Counted from the first letter of the stretch, positions 44,797 to 53,838 are shown. The stretch: DNA of 64,000 bases from Falsiroseomonas frigidaquae (GCF_012163145.1 NZ_JAAVTX010000003.1:372001-436000), one strand, 5' to 3'. Numbers and translations are program-made. Notes: a model not told the origin generated them from the letters alone.

Positions 44797-46917
44797 TTAC
44801 TCGGCGGCGATGGCGGCGATGGGGATCGCCGCCGTCTCATTGTCCTCGGCCGGCGGCGCCGAGACGATGGCCGTATCGCCGCCGTCCGCCGCCGATTCCG
44901 CTTCGCCCTCCGACGCCGCCTCTGTCTCCGGCTCCACCGCTGCGAAGACCTGGCCCGGCGTGCGCAGCGGCTCGGGCACCCAGCCGGTGCCGGCGAGCAG
45001 CTCCTCGGCCGCCGTCGCCATTTCCGCCTTCTTCAGGCCGGCAATGCGCTCCGCCGCCCGCGAGCCGCGCGCCTCCCGCACGGCGGCGAGGATGCGGCCC
45101 TTGGTGACGCGGCCGAGATAGGCCTCCGCCGTCGGCCGCCAGCCGACCGCGGCCATGTCGAGGCTGACCGCCCCGGCGATGCGGTCCGCGTGCGCGATCG
45201 CCTTGGGCCGGCGGTTGTAGCCCTCGTGCACCGCGTTGACCGTGAGGCCGACGCAGTGCGCGAACAGCGCCTCGCGGCTGTCGGCGTCGAAGCCGGCGAG
45301 GGTCGGCCAGAGCTCGCCAGGCTCCGCAGGCATCTGCGCCTGCCAGCGCGCGTGGCGGGCCTCGATGGCGCGCGCCGAGGTGGTGTCGGCGAGGCCCAGC
45401 GCCTGGGCGGAGAACAGCGCGCTCTTCGGCTCGATCTCCAGGCAGGAGTCGAGGCCGTAGCGATAGAACAGCCGCAGGCAGAGCGCGTGCAGTGCGGCGA
45501 GGAAGGCCGTCTGCGGATCGGCGGCTAGCGCGTCGCGCAGCGCGAGGGTGCGGTGCGCGGTGAGCTCGGTCAGCAGCCGGTCGGGCAGCGGGCGGATGCC
45601 CTCTTCCTCCTCCGGCGGCTCGACGGGCGGGGCGGCCGTGCCGGTGTCGGGCTCGGAAGTGGTCTCGCCCTCCGTCTCCGGATCGCCCGATCGCTGGTCG
45701 GTCCCGACCTGCTCCTGCTCCGGCTCAGCCGCGACCGGCGGCTCGTCCTCCGGCCGGACGTAGCCGCTCTCGACGCGCAGCGCGCCCGACCCATCGATGC
45801 TGACGAAGACGCCGGCGCACGCCATCTCCTCAGGATCGTAGGCGACGGGCCGATCCTCGAAGGCGGCGAGCGCCTCCTCAATCTCGGCCAGGCGCCGGTC
45901 GGTCTCCTCCGGCACCTCGTCGGCCTCGGCGCAGTCCTGCTCCAGCCGGTCGAACTCGGCCTGGAGCGCCTCGCGCCGCGCCGTCTCCTCCTCGGTCAGC
46001 GGCTGTGCTTCGCCGGCCAGGCGACGGAGGCCGTAGCTGTGGCCGTAGGGGAAGTCGGGCGCGGCCTCGACCCATCGCCAGCCCTCGGCGCGGATCGCCT
46101 CGGCCTCGCGCTCCAGCCGCTCCCGCGCGAGGCGGTCGAGCAGCCCGGCATCCTGCCACCAGCCGCCGTCGTCGGGCTGGAACAGGTCGCGCAGGATCAG
46201 CCCGCCCGCGGCCTCATAGGCCTCGGCGCCGACGAAGCGGGCGCGCTTGTCGGAGGCGCGGACGGCACCCTCGGTCAGCAGGCGGCGTATCTGGTAGGGC
46301 TCCTTGGTGTAGGAGCGCTGCAGCGCCTCCCAGACCTGCTCCTGGCGCTCATGGTCGGGGCTAACGGTGAAGGCCATCAGCTGTTCGAGCGTCATGCCGT
46401 CTTCGGCGTAGAGGTCGAGGAGGCGGGGCGAGACGGCGGCGAGGCGCAGCCGCTGCCGGACGACGCTCACCGAGACGAAGAAGGCCGCGGCGATCTCCTC
46501 CTCCGAGCGGCCGCGCTCGCGCAGGGCCTGGAAGGCTCGGAACTGGTCGAGCGGGTGCAGCGGGGCGCGCTGCACGTTCTCCGCCAGGCTGTCCTCCTCA
46601 GCGATGCCCTCGGTGCGGATGATGCAGGGGATCGGCGCGGTGCGGGCGAGGCGCTTCTGCTTCACCAGCAGTTCCAGCGCGCGGTAGCGGCGGCCGCCCG
46701 AGGGCACCTCGAAGGTGCCGGTCTCGCGGCCATCGTCGTCCAGCACGGGGCGGACGGTGAGGCTCTGGAGGAGGGTGCGCCGGGCGATGTCCTCGGCCAA
46801 CTCCTCAACGGCGATGCCGGCCTTGATGCGCCGGACATTCGCCTGGCTGAGCACAAGGCGGTTGAAGGGGATGTCGCGCGAGGCGGACAGCGCGACCTTC
46901 GGGGCGGACTTCGACAT
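44797..46917 (-). CDS. ParB/RepB/Spo0J-family partition-like protein
   Basis: 706 residues, longer than chromosomal ParB. Residues 15-110 are the ParB N-domain (FNRLVLSQANVRRIKAGIAVEELAEDIARRTLLQSLTVRPV, GGRRYRALELLVKQ), with ENVQRAPLHPLDQFRAFQALRERGRSEEEIAAAFFVSVSVVRQRLRLA as the HTH. A long acidic linker (residues 380-460) and an ICE-specific C-domain follow. No parA is nearby, so it may act as a regulator or nuclease-like factor as do other ICE ParB proteins. It shares its 85-bp leader with ardC. Confidence 0.92.
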   Translation of the reverse strand: MSKSAPKVALSASRDIPFNRLVLSQANVRRIKAGIAVEELAEDIARRTLLQSLTVRPVLDDDGRETGTFEVPSGGRRYRALELLVKQKRLARTAPIPCIIRTEGIAEEDSLAENVQRAPLHPLDQFRAFQALRERGRSEEEIAAAFFVSVSVVRQRLRLAAVSPRLLDLYAEDGMTLEQLMAFTVSPDHERQEQVWEALQRSYTKEPYQIRRLLTEGAVRASDKRARFVGAEAYEAAGGLILRDLFQPDDGGWWQDAGLLDRLARERLEREAEAIRAEGWRWVEAAPDFPYGHSYGLRRLAGEAQPLTEEETARREALQAEFDRLEQDCAEADEVPEETDRRLAEIEEALAAFEDRPVAYDPEEMACAGVFVSIDGSGALRVESGYVRPEDEPPVAAEPEQEQVGTDQRSGDPETEGETTSEPDTGTAAPPVEPPEEEEGIRPLPDRLLTELTAHRTLALRDALAADPQTAFLAALHALCLRLFYRYGLDSCLEIEPKSALFSAQALGLADTTSARAIEARHARWQAQMPAEPGELWPTLAGFDADSREALFAHCVGLTVNAVHEGYNRRPKAIAHADRIAGAVSLDMAAVGWRPTAEAYLGRVTKGRILAAVREARGSRAAERIAGLKKAEMATAAEELLAGTGWVPEPLRTPGQVFAAVEPETEAASEGEAESAADGGDTAIVSAPPAEDNETAAIPIAAIAAE

Positions 46918-46923
46918 GGGGGG

Positions 46924-46974
46924 TCTCCATGACGGGCCGGCCGGGAGCCTCTCTCCCTACCCCTGAACCCGTCA
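46924..46974 (-). promoter_or_regulatory. Shared leader of the second type, copy 1 (parB-like gene)
   Basis: TGACGGG (46930-46936) and CCCGTCA (46968-46974) bracket a 45-bp block that includes GGCCGGCCG and GAGCCTCTCT. The block sits 13 bases from the start codon, exactly as in the ardC copy at 48386-48436. The similarity continues gap-free for about 85 bases, to a shared CTCTCACTCTG. Confidence 0.75.
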
Positions 46975-46994
46975 CGATGACCGCCTCGGCCCTC

Positions 46995-47414
46995 TCACTC
47001 TGTTCGCGCCGCTGGTGCGGGACAGGGTGCGAGGTTCCACACCTCCGCGCCGTCCGCACGATAGGCATCCGCGACATCCGCGAGTGGCGCGTAGGAGAAC
47101 GCATCCCAGGGCGGCGGACTGGCGGGCTCGCCGACCGCGACCATCGGGCCGCGCACCGCGAGATCGCAGACGACCTCGAAGGGGAGAGCGCAGCTGTCGA
47201 TCACCGGCAGGCCAGCCGCGATGCAGGCCGTCTTGATGGTCTCGCAGTCGTGCCCACTGAGATATCCACCGCGGGCGAAGTAGAGGGTAAAGCCGCCGCG
47301 GCCGATGGCGAGGTGACCACCCTCGGTCGTCAGAGCTTCGCGGATGTAGTGGCCATAGCGCTCCTCTGCCTCTGACGCGATGAGCGGAACCATGGCGCTG
47401 TGCTGCTGGGTCAT
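46995..47414 (-). CDS. Conserved ICE hypothetical protein
   Basis: 139 residues with no recognised domain: VPLIASEAEERYGHYIREAL, HLAIGRGGFTLYFARGGYLSGHDCETIKTACIAAGLPVIDSCALPFEVVCDLAVRGPMVAV. The even hydrophobic pattern and operon position between ardC and the parB-like gene support a real gene. Its 3' end lies in the parB-like leader. No function can be offered. Confidence 0.7.
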   Translation of the reverse strand: MTQQHSAMVPLIASEAEERYGHYIREALTTEGGHLAIGRGGFTLYFARGGYLSGHDCETIKTACIAAGLPVIDSCALPFEVVCDLAVRGPMVAVGEPASPPPWDAFSYAPLADVADAYRADGAEVWNLAPCPAPAARTE

Positions 47415-47458
47415 GACACGGCCTCCGCCACATGTGTTTCATCGGTGACCGCGTCGGT

Positions 47459-48379
47459 CTAGGGCGCGAAGGCGAGCAGGAAGTCGGCCGCCTTTGACGC
47501 TGCGCTCGCCGCCCGAACGATCGCGCGATTGTCCTCGCGCAGCACCTCCAGCCAGGAGCCGATGTAGTCGGCGTGGCGCACCGTCGGCACGATGCCCAGG
47601 TCGGCGCAGGTGAAGGCCGCGGTCATCTCGGCGACCAGCTCCTCCTGCGCGTACTTCTTCGAACCGAAGCTGTTGGCGATCTCGCGGCCAAGGCGCGACG
47701 CGTGCCCCGTCCAATGGCCGAGCTCATGCAGTGCAGTCCGGTGCCAGTCGATCGGCTGGAAATAGGCCTGCGGCGGCGGAACGCGGATGATGTCGCCGAG
47801 CACGTCGTAGTAGGCGCGCTCCCCGCCGATGCGGACGTTGGCGCCGGAGGTCGCGATCAGCGACTGGACGCGCGGCTCGATAAGCGAGGTATCCGCGGGC
47901 GGCGCCGTCGCGGCGAGTTCGGGCGGCAGTCCGTCGCACTGCTCGACGTTGAATACGGTAAAGCGCTTGAGGAAGTGGATCGCGCGGGCGTCCTTGCCCG
48001 TCTCCTGCGCGCGCTGGCGTTCCTCGCCGGGAATGAAGCGGTCGGCATAGACGACGGTGGTACCGCGCTCGCCCTTTCGCACGCTGCCACCGAGCGCAAG
48101 GGCCTGGCGGAAGGTGAGCCAGCTCTGGCCGGCGTAGCCGCGCTCGACGACGGCTCCCCAGAGGATCAGGACGTTGATCCCGGAGTAGCGCCGGCCGGTC
48201 GCGGCGTTCTTCGGCAGGGCAAGCGGCGCGGCCACACCCGAGGCTCCCCAGGGCTGCACCCAGGGCAGCCGCCCGGCATCGAGTTCAGCGATGATCCTGT
48301 CGGTGATCTCGTCGTAGAGGTTCGCGCGGTCACCCGAGGCTCGGCCGCTCGGGGCCGGCCGCGTCGCGGAGCGGGTCAT
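47459..48379 (-). CDS. ardC: Antirestriction protein ArdC (zincin-like)
   Basis: 306 residues. N-terminal ssDNA-binding domain (NLYDEITDRIIAELDAGRLPWVQPWG, TGRRYSGINVLILWG) and C-terminal metallopeptidase-like domain with the HExxH zinc site in TALHELGHWTGHASRLGR and EELVAEMTAAFTCADLG. ArdC protects incoming single-stranded ICE DNA from host restriction. Shares its leader with the parB-like gene, which suggests the two are expressed at the same moment of transfer. Confidence 0.93.
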   Translation of the reverse strand: MTRSATRPAPSGRASGDRANLYDEITDRIIAELDAGRLPWVQPWGASGVAAPLALPKNAATGRRYSGINVLILWGAVVERGYAGQSWLTFRQALALGGSVRKGERGTTVVYADRFIPGEERQRAQETGKDARAIHFLKRFTVFNVEQCDGLPPELAATAPPADTSLIEPRVQSLIATSGANVRIGGERAYYDVLGDIIRVPPPQAYFQPIDWHRTALHELGHWTGHASRLGREIANSFGSKKYAQEELVAEMTAAFTCADLGIVPTVRHADYIGSWLEVLREDNRAIVRAASAASKAADFLLAFAP

Positions 48380-48385
48380 GGCGGT

Positions 48386-48436
48386 TCTCCATGACGGGCC
48401 GGCCGCGAGCCTCTCTCTCGGCCCGGAAACCCGTCA
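48386..48436 (-). promoter_or_regulatory. Shared leader of the second type, copy 2 (ardC)
   Basis: TGACGGG (48392-48398) and CCCGTCA (48430-48436), the same 45-bp span and the same 13-base distance to the start codon as in the parB-like copy. GGCCGGCCG and GAGCCTCTCT are shared, and the ribosome site GGAGA lies within the conserved TCATGGAGA. Further upstream AACTCTCACTCTG is shared too. Confidence 0.75.
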
Positions 48437-48540
48437 CGGCGCCAGCCGCCAAACTCTCACTCTGCGTTCGAAGCGCTACCGCCGGATTTCGCCCATCCCG
48501 GCACCCGGATCCTGGGTACTACTCACGGCGGATCGTCCGA

Positions 48541-48933
48541 TCACCCGGCGCGGGCGGCCGCACGCGGCTTGGTCTGCCGCTTGACTGCGACCTTCCTGGG
48601 CCCGGCGGAAACGCTCGGGGCGACGTCGCCCAAGTGCTCGATCCGTACAGGCGCGCGTGAAGGCAGGCGGACGACGAGCTCCAGCTTTCCGCCGATCGCC
48701 TCGACATAGCTTCGGAGCGTCGAGAGATACATGTCCGCCTGCTTCTCGATCTTCGAAATCGAGGGCTGCTTAACCCGCAAGGCAGATGCGATTTCCACCT
48801 GCGCCTTGCCAGCCATACGGCGCAGCTCGCTCAGGCTCTCAACCTCATCAATGAGCTCCTGGGCGCGCGCCTCAACACGTGCCCGCCGCGCCTCGGGAAG
48901 CGCGGCAACGACATCATTCAGTGTTCGTCCCAT
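48541..48933 (-). CDS. HigA-like antitoxin (XRE)
   Basis: 130 residues from ATG 48933, overlapping the toxin stop (TGATG). HTH region: LSELRRMAGKAQVEIASALRVKQPSISKIEKQADMYLSTLRSYVEAIGGKLELVVRLP, the signature of XRE antitoxins that pair with HigB/Gp49 toxins. A basic tail follows. It neutralises the toxin and should repress the operon. The toxin-first order is that of the higBA class. Confidence 0.92.
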   Translation of the reverse strand: MGRTLNDVVAALPEARRARVEARAQELIDEVESLSELRRMAGKAQVEIASALRVKQPSISKIEKQADMYLSTLRSYVEAIGGKLELVVRLPSRAPVRIEHLGDVAPSVSAGPRKVAVKRQTKPRAAARAG

Positions 48934-49304
48934 CACGTTTTTCCCTTCTTCGCGGCCTTGAGCCGATCGAGATGCACCCTGAAGCGCCTTTCGGCTTTCG
49001 CGATGAGCGATCTGTAGAAGCGCTTCTCACTGCCACCCGATTTGTCGCCGGCGACGAGCAGGATGGCCTTGCGCTCGGGATCGAACGCGAAGGCGACACG
49101 CCAGACGCCGCCCTCCGCCTCGAACCGCAGTTCCTTCATGTTGGCGAACGCCGAATCCTTGAGCGTATCCGCATGCGGGCGGCTCAAATTCGGACCGAAC
49201 GCGGAGAGGAGCTTGGCGGAAGCCAACAGTTCATCCTGCACGGCTTCCGGTAGCTCTCCGAACTCCGCATCGAACTCATCAACAAATAAGACCTGCCAAG
49301 TCAT
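48933..49304 (-). CDS. HigB/Gp49-type toxin (RelE superfamily)
   Basis: 123 residues: WQVLFVDEFDAEFGELPEAVQDELLASAKLLSAFGPNLSRPHADTLKDSAFANMKELRFEAEGGVWRVAFAFDPERKAILLVAGDKSG, a phage Gp49-like HigB fold. These toxins cleave mRNA at ribosomes. The pair sits next to the integrase, where it would select against loss of the ICE. Confidence 0.92.
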   Translation of the reverse strand: MTWQVLFVDEFDAEFGELPEAVQDELLASAKLLSAFGPNLSRPHADTLKDSAFANMKELRFEAEGGVWRVAFAFDPERKAILLVAGDKSGGSEKRFYRSLIAKAERRFRVHLDRLKAAKKGKT

Positions 49305-49326
49305 TTATAGCTCCCAGGCTATATCG

Positions 49327-50709
49327 TCAAGGCTTCAGGCCGTGAGGCCCCGGGGTCTGATCGGCGGCGCTGGCTTCGGCCAGGTGGCTCACGGCCGGCA
49401 GCAAAGGGTTCCCGAGGTGCCGTGAGAGCGCCATCTCCCTGGACGCGCGATCCAGCGCGTAGCCCCGACGCCGGAACTGCGCACCCTCCAGCAGCGCCTG
49501 GATGTATCCGGCGACCGTATCGGCGGCCATGATCAGCGACGTGTCGACCGCGTGAATGTACCGGCTGGTCACCGATCCCTGAGCGTGTCCCAGCAAAGCT
49601 GCGACAGTCGACTCAGTGAAGCCGAGATCGTTTGCGATGCTGGCGAAGCTGTGGCGCAAGACATGGGGGGTGACGTCAGCGAGCGGTGTCTTCGCGAACA
49701 TCCTATCCCAGTGCTTCGGGAAGCCGATCAACGGCTTGCCATCGAGGAAGCCGCGGAACACCGGGCCGACTGGCTCACGCGGCCTATCCGACTCCAGCAT
49801 ATCGACGGCGGGAAGTCCGATCGGGCGCACGGACGCGCCCTCCTTCGTATCGTGGAGCCGAAGACAGCTGTTACCGGTGTCCACCTCGGACCAGGTCAGA
49901 TTCAGGATCTCGCCGCGCCGGCACCCGCTCAGGGCGAGCAGCCGGGTGATCTTGGCCGAGGTTCGGAGCTGATCGTCAGCGTGCGCCTTCGCCAGCAACC
50001 TCCCGAGCAGCCGATACTCGTCCTCCGAGAGACGTCGCGTCCTCTTCTGGTCGGCGGCTTTACGAATGCCATGCGCCGGGTTGGTACTGATGATGCCGGC
50101 CTCCCGCGCATAGGTCAGCAGCGCGCCCAGGAAGCCAACCGTGCGGCGGCCCGTCCCCATGCCGCCGCGGACGATGGCGCGCCCGCGCCTCCGCGTCTTT
50201 ACGTCGGCCTTTGTCTTTCCAGATGCGATGTCGCGCATGAATTGCGTCACGTCGGCGTTGGTGAGGTCCTTCACGCGCCGCGTGCCGAGCAGCGGGACGA
50301 TATGGCGCTTGATCCGACCTTCGTCCGTGTAGATCGTCGAGGCCTTCTTGGGCCGTTGCTTTTTGCCAAGGATCAGGCCGGCCTTGGCATCGGCCAGATA
50401 GCGCTCGCAGAGCTCTTTGACCGTGATCGCGCGGTGGTCGAGCTCGCGCTGCTCCGCCGGATTGTCGCCTTGCGCAATCCGGCCCAGGAGCACGCGAGCT
50501 TCCCGCCTCGCCGTCTCGGGCGTCCACACGCCATGAGTGCCGATCGTGAAGCGGCGGGTGCGCCCCTTGGCGCGATACTGCACCAGGTAACTGCGCCGGC
50601 CCGAGGTGAACACCCGCATGCCGAACCCGGGCAGTTCGTCATCCCAGATGAAGTAGTCCCCGGCCTGCGGCGTTGCCTGGTCGACGGTGCGCTTGCTGAG
50701 CTTTCCCAC
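49327..50709 (-). CDS. int: Tyrosine-recombinase integrase of the ICE
   Basis: 460 residues from GTG 50709, which has GGAG eight bases upstream; the frame continues upstream without a better start. An N-terminal DUF4102-like arm-binding domain (DQATPQAGDYFIWDDELPGFGMRVFTSGRRSYLVQYR) and a SAM-like core-binding domain precede the catalytic domain. Catalytic residues: Arg in LSGCRRGEILNL, His-xx-Arg in PHVLRHSFASIAND, His in LLGHAQGSVTSRYIHAVD with Tyr nucleophile in that block. It lies 190 bases from the tRNA fragment it must have used as attachment site. Confidence 0.95.
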   Translation of the reverse strand: MGKLSKRTVDQATPQAGDYFIWDDELPGFGMRVFTSGRRSYLVQYRAKGRTRRFTIGTHGVWTPETARREARVLLGRIAQGDNPAEQRELDHRAITVKELCERYLADAKAGLILGKKQRPKKASTIYTDEGRIKRHIVPLLGTRRVKDLTNADVTQFMRDIASGKTKADVKTRRRGRAIVRGGMGTGRRTVGFLGALLTYAREAGIISTNPAHGIRKAADQKRTRRLSEDEYRLLGRLLAKAHADDQLRTSAKITRLLALSGCRRGEILNLTWSEVDTGNSCLRLHDTKEGASVRPIGLPAVDMLESDRPREPVGPVFRGFLDGKPLIGFPKHWDRMFAKTPLADVTPHVLRHSFASIANDLGFTESTVAALLGHAQGSVTSRYIHAVDTSLIMAADTVAGYIQALLEGAQFRRRGYALDRASREMALSRHLGNPLLPAVSHLAEASAADQTPGPHGLKP

Positions 50710-50902
50710 GTCCTGTGCTCCTGGTCCGAGTTGGGACCCGTGGCTCCACTTACGGAAGCACCACGGAAGCACCCGGGCCGAAACTTCGACGTGCAGACGG
50801 ATACACGATGCGGTCGGCGGTGCCAGAAAATCTCAATCTACGTAGTGGTTTAGGGGGTTCTAGCGTAAAGAGAGAAAGACTGGCGAAGACCGCCCCAACA
50901 CG

Positions 50903-50947
50903 CTCCGAAGGCAGAGGTCGAAGGTTCGAATCCTTTCGGGTCCGCCA
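50903..50947 (+). tRNA. 3' half of tRNA-Arg(CCG): ICE attachment site (right end)
   Basis: The bases CTCCGAAGGCAG, a five-base variable region, the T-arm GAAGG-TTCGAAT-CCTTT, then CGGGTCC, discriminator G and CCA are the tRNA-Arg(CCG) sequence from the anticodon loop to the end. No 5' half (it should contain GGACCCG) lies before it; the upstream DNA is ICE. So this is the displaced 3' half left by integration in the anticodon-loop region, not a working tRNA gene. The complete gene should be at the far left end of the ICE. Confidence 0.85.
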
Positions 50948-51156
50948 ATTTCCAAACTGATCAAGGGTCTGGCGGAACATCGTTCCGGCCGAGCCCGGCT
51001 GCGCCTGCTCACGGAAGCGGCGTCGGCCCAGGCATCCGCCCGACCTTGGCCTCCCGGCCTGCTCGCCCTCGCGGCACACCTTTTGCCAAACCAGCGCGGA
51101 TCCGCGCTCCGGGTGCTTTGCGGATCCAGCCGAAGCCGCTTCTGCCCCGCGCACCC

Positions 51157-53196
51157 TCAGGATGCCAGACCCGTCCAGCGCGCCGCGAAGGCCCACATGT
51201 CGGCGACTTCCTCGATCACCTTGGCGATCGGCTTGCCGGCGCCATGGCCGGCGCGGGAATCGATGCGCAGAAGCCGGGGGCGGTCGCCGAGATCGGCTGC
51301 CTGCAGCGCCGCGACATATTTGAAGCTGTGCGCGGGCACGACGCGGTCATCCGTGTCGGCCGTCGTCGCCAGGATTGCGGGATAGCCCTCGCCGTCGCGG
51401 ATGTTGTGATAGGGCGAGTAGCCCAGAAGATTGCGGAAATCCGCTTCATCGGCCGGATCGCCGAACTCGCTCACCCACAGCTGCCCGCCGGTGAACCGGT
51501 CGAAGCGAAGCATGTCCATCACCCCGACGCCGGGCAGGGCGGCGGCGAACAGCCCAGGCCGCTGATTGATCACGGCCCCGACCAGAAGCCCGCCATTCGA
51601 CTCGCCCTGGATGGCGAGACCTTCGGGCGCGGCGATTCCTTCAGCCGTGAGATGGGCGGCCGCGGCAATGACGTCGTCGAAGCTGTTCTGCTTGTTGAGG
51701 AGACGGCCGGCATCATGCCACGCCTTGCCATACTCCCCACCGCCCCGGACGTTCGCGACGGCAACCACGCCGCCCCGCTCGGCCCATGCCAGGAAGGCCG
51801 GCGAATAGACGGGGACGATGCTGATGCCATAGCCGCCATAGGCATGCAGCAGCGTCGCGGCCGGCCCGGTGATGTCGCTGCGGCGGATGATGAGCATCGG
51901 CACCCGCGTGCCGTCCTTCGAGGCATAGAATCGCTGCTCGACGACGATCCGCGCATCAATCGCGACATTCGGCTCCGCCCAGCCCGTGCTGGCATTGGCG
52001 GCCACGTCGTAGCGATGAATCGTGACCGGTCGGTTGTAGCTGGTGAAGGCGAAGAAGGCCTCGTTGTCGGAAAGGCGGCCGCTGAATCCGCCGGCGCTGC
52101 CAATGCCGGGCAACGGCACCACGCCATCAGGCGTACCGTCGAGCCGGAAGCGCTTCACCTGCGTCTTCGCATCGGCCAGGTACAAGACGATGAGCCGGTC
52201 GCCAAGCAACGCCACGTCGTTCAGGACGTCTTCCTGCTCGGGGACGAGATCCGTGAAGCCGGGCACGACCGCATCGAGATCCAGCGTGACGATCCTGCCA
52301 CGCTCGGCGTCAAGCTGGGTCGTCAGGAAGACCCGCGTGCCGACGCTGCCAACAACGCTCCAGTAGTGGTCGAAGTTGGAAACCAGCGTACGCGACGGCC
52401 AGTCCGGCTTCGTGAGATCCACGATCGTCGGCATGCTGCCGCCCGATCCGGGGGTTGAGTAGATCGCGGCATGGCGGCCATCCTCGGTCACCGTCGCGAT
52501 GTGCACCAGGTGCGGCTGCCCCGGCGTGGCGTGAACGATCCGGTCCTGTGCCTGTGGCGTGCCGAGCGCATGAAAATACACGGCATGACCACCCACGGGC
52601 GCCGCTGACGGCGCATTATCCGCCGGTGCGGGAAAGCGGGAGTAGAAGAAGCCGGCGCCATCCTTCGCCCAAGCGATGGTCGTGAAGCGCGCCCATTCGA
52701 TCCAGTCCTCCAGAAGCTCGCCGCTGGCGACATCGAGGACACGGATCGTCCGCCAATCCGTTCCTCCGTCCTGCACGCCGAAGGCAAGGAGCGTGCCGTC
52801 CTCGGAGGGCGACCATTCCGCAAGCGCGGTCGCGCCATCCGCCGACCATCGGTTCGGATCGACCAGCACGCGATCCGGCCCATCCGGCCCCTCGCGCATG
52901 ACGAGGGCCGGTTGATTGTCCAGCCCGGCATTGCGCGTGAAGAAGTAGCGCCCGCCCCGCTTCCGCGGGACCGTGAGGCGTTCATGATCGAACATGGCCG
53001 CCAGTCGCGCGCGGAATGCATCGCGCCCCGGCAGCGTCGCGAGATGGGCGCGGGTGGCGCGGTCCTGCGCCGCGATCCATGCGGCCACCTCGCGGTCGCG
53101 GCGCGCGTCGTTCTCGAGCCAGCGGTACGGATCGACGATCCGGTGGCCGAACCGCTCCTCCACGACATCGGTCCGGCGCGTTTCCGGGTAGGTCAT
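51157..53196 (-). CDS. Prolyl oligopeptidase family serine peptidase (S9A)
   Basis: 679 residues from ATG 53196 (TYPETRRTDVVEERFGHRIVDPYRWLEND is the normal family start; the longer frame to 53283 is unlikely). The N-terminal half is a seven-bladed propeller, the C-terminal half an alpha/beta hydrolase. Catalytic Ser is in IQGESNGGLLVGA (Glu where most have Gly), Asp in DTDDRVVPAHSFKY and His in DSRAGHGAGKP. Cleaves after proline in peptides. First gene of the chromosome beyond the ICE; 209 gene-free bases separate it from the att site. Confidence 0.95.
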   Translation of the reverse strand: MTYPETRRTDVVEERFGHRIVDPYRWLENDARRDREVAAWIAAQDRATRAHLATLPGRDAFRARLAAMFDHERLTVPRKRGGRYFFTRNAGLDNQPALVMREGPDGPDRVLVDPNRWSADGATALAEWSPSEDGTLLAFGVQDGGTDWRTIRVLDVASGELLEDWIEWARFTTIAWAKDGAGFFYSRFPAPADNAPSAAPVGGHAVYFHALGTPQAQDRIVHATPGQPHLVHIATVTEDGRHAAIYSTPGSGGSMPTIVDLTKPDWPSRTLVSNFDHYWSVVGSVGTRVFLTTQLDAERGRIVTLDLDAVVPGFTDLVPEQEDVLNDVALLGDRLIVLYLADAKTQVKRFRLDGTPDGVVPLPGIGSAGGFSGRLSDNEAFFAFTSYNRPVTIHRYDVAANASTGWAEPNVAIDARIVVEQRFYASKDGTRVPMLIIRRSDITGPAATLLHAYGGYGISIVPVYSPAFLAWAERGGVVAVANVRGGGEYGKAWHDAGRLLNKQNSFDDVIAAAAHLTAEGIAAPEGLAIQGESNGGLLVGAVINQRPGLFAAALPGVGVMDMLRFDRFTGGQLWVSEFGDPADEADFRNLLGYSPYHNIRDGEGYPAILATTADTDDRVVPAHSFKYVAALQAADLGDRPRLLRIDSRAGHGAGKPIAKVIEEVADMWAFAARWTGLAS

Positions 53197-53335
53197 CTTC
53201 GGCACGATCGGCTCCGTTGCTGTCTTGGCTTGGGCCGGCTGGGAAAACCGGCGTTGCGTCGATTGCTCGGCACCGCGTCGCACGGCGCCCGGGATCGGCG
53301 CGATGGACGGATGGCCAATGGGCGATGCTGGCCGG

Positions 53336-53734
53336 CTATGCCCGCCCGGGAATCCGCGCGATCACCTTGATCTCGAAGTCGAACCCGGCGAGCCAGGTGA
53401 CCCCGATCGCCGTCCAGGCCGGGTGGGGCGGTTCGGGGAAGTGCTGGTTCTTGACCTTCATGACCGCCTCGAACTGGCGCTCCGGGTCCGTGTGGAAGCT
53501 GGTCACGTCGAGGATGTCCTCGAAACCGCAGCCGGCGGCCCTGAGCGTCGCCGCGAGGTTGTCGAAGGCCCGCTGGACCTGGCGCTCGAAGTCCGGCTCG
53601 GGGCTGCCATCCTCGCGGCTGCCGACCTGGCCGGAAACGAATAGAAGATCGCCGGAGCGGATCGCGGCGGAATAGCCATGCGCCTCATACAGGGCGTGGC
53701 GGCCGGCCGGGAATATGGCTTCGCGCTTGGTCAT
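53336..53734 (-). CDS. RidA/YjgF-family protein
   Basis: 132 residues from ATG 53734. RidA landmarks: ALYEAHGYSAAIRSGDLLFVSGQVGSREDGS, QRAFDNLAATLRAAGCGFEDILDVTSFHTDPE and the closing PPHPAWTAIGVTWLAGFDFEIKVIARIPG. The position of the active-site Arg (IRSGDLL and WTAIGV area) is atypical, so imine-hydrolase activity is uncertain. A monofunctional cytosolic enzyme on its own transcript or with the DJ-1 gene. Confidence 0.9.
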   Translation of the reverse strand: MTKREAIFPAGRHALYEAHGYSAAIRSGDLLFVSGQVGSREDGSPEPDFERQVQRAFDNLAATLRAAGCGFEDILDVTSFHTDPERQFEAVMKVKNQHFPEPPHPAWTAIGVTWLAGFDFEIKVIARIPGRA

Positions 53735-53838
53735 GAGATTGCTCCTGGTTGTTGGTGCCTGGCGCATCCGCGCCGATCGGGATGCGCGCTGTCACGCAGG
53801 GCAGGTCGGTCGGTCCGTCTGCAGTTGGTTCATCGGGC

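Noticed and set aside
50903-50947. Complete tRNA-Arg gene
   Set aside because: Only the 3' half is present; no acceptor 5' strand (GGACCCG), D-arm or 5' anticodon stem precedes it.
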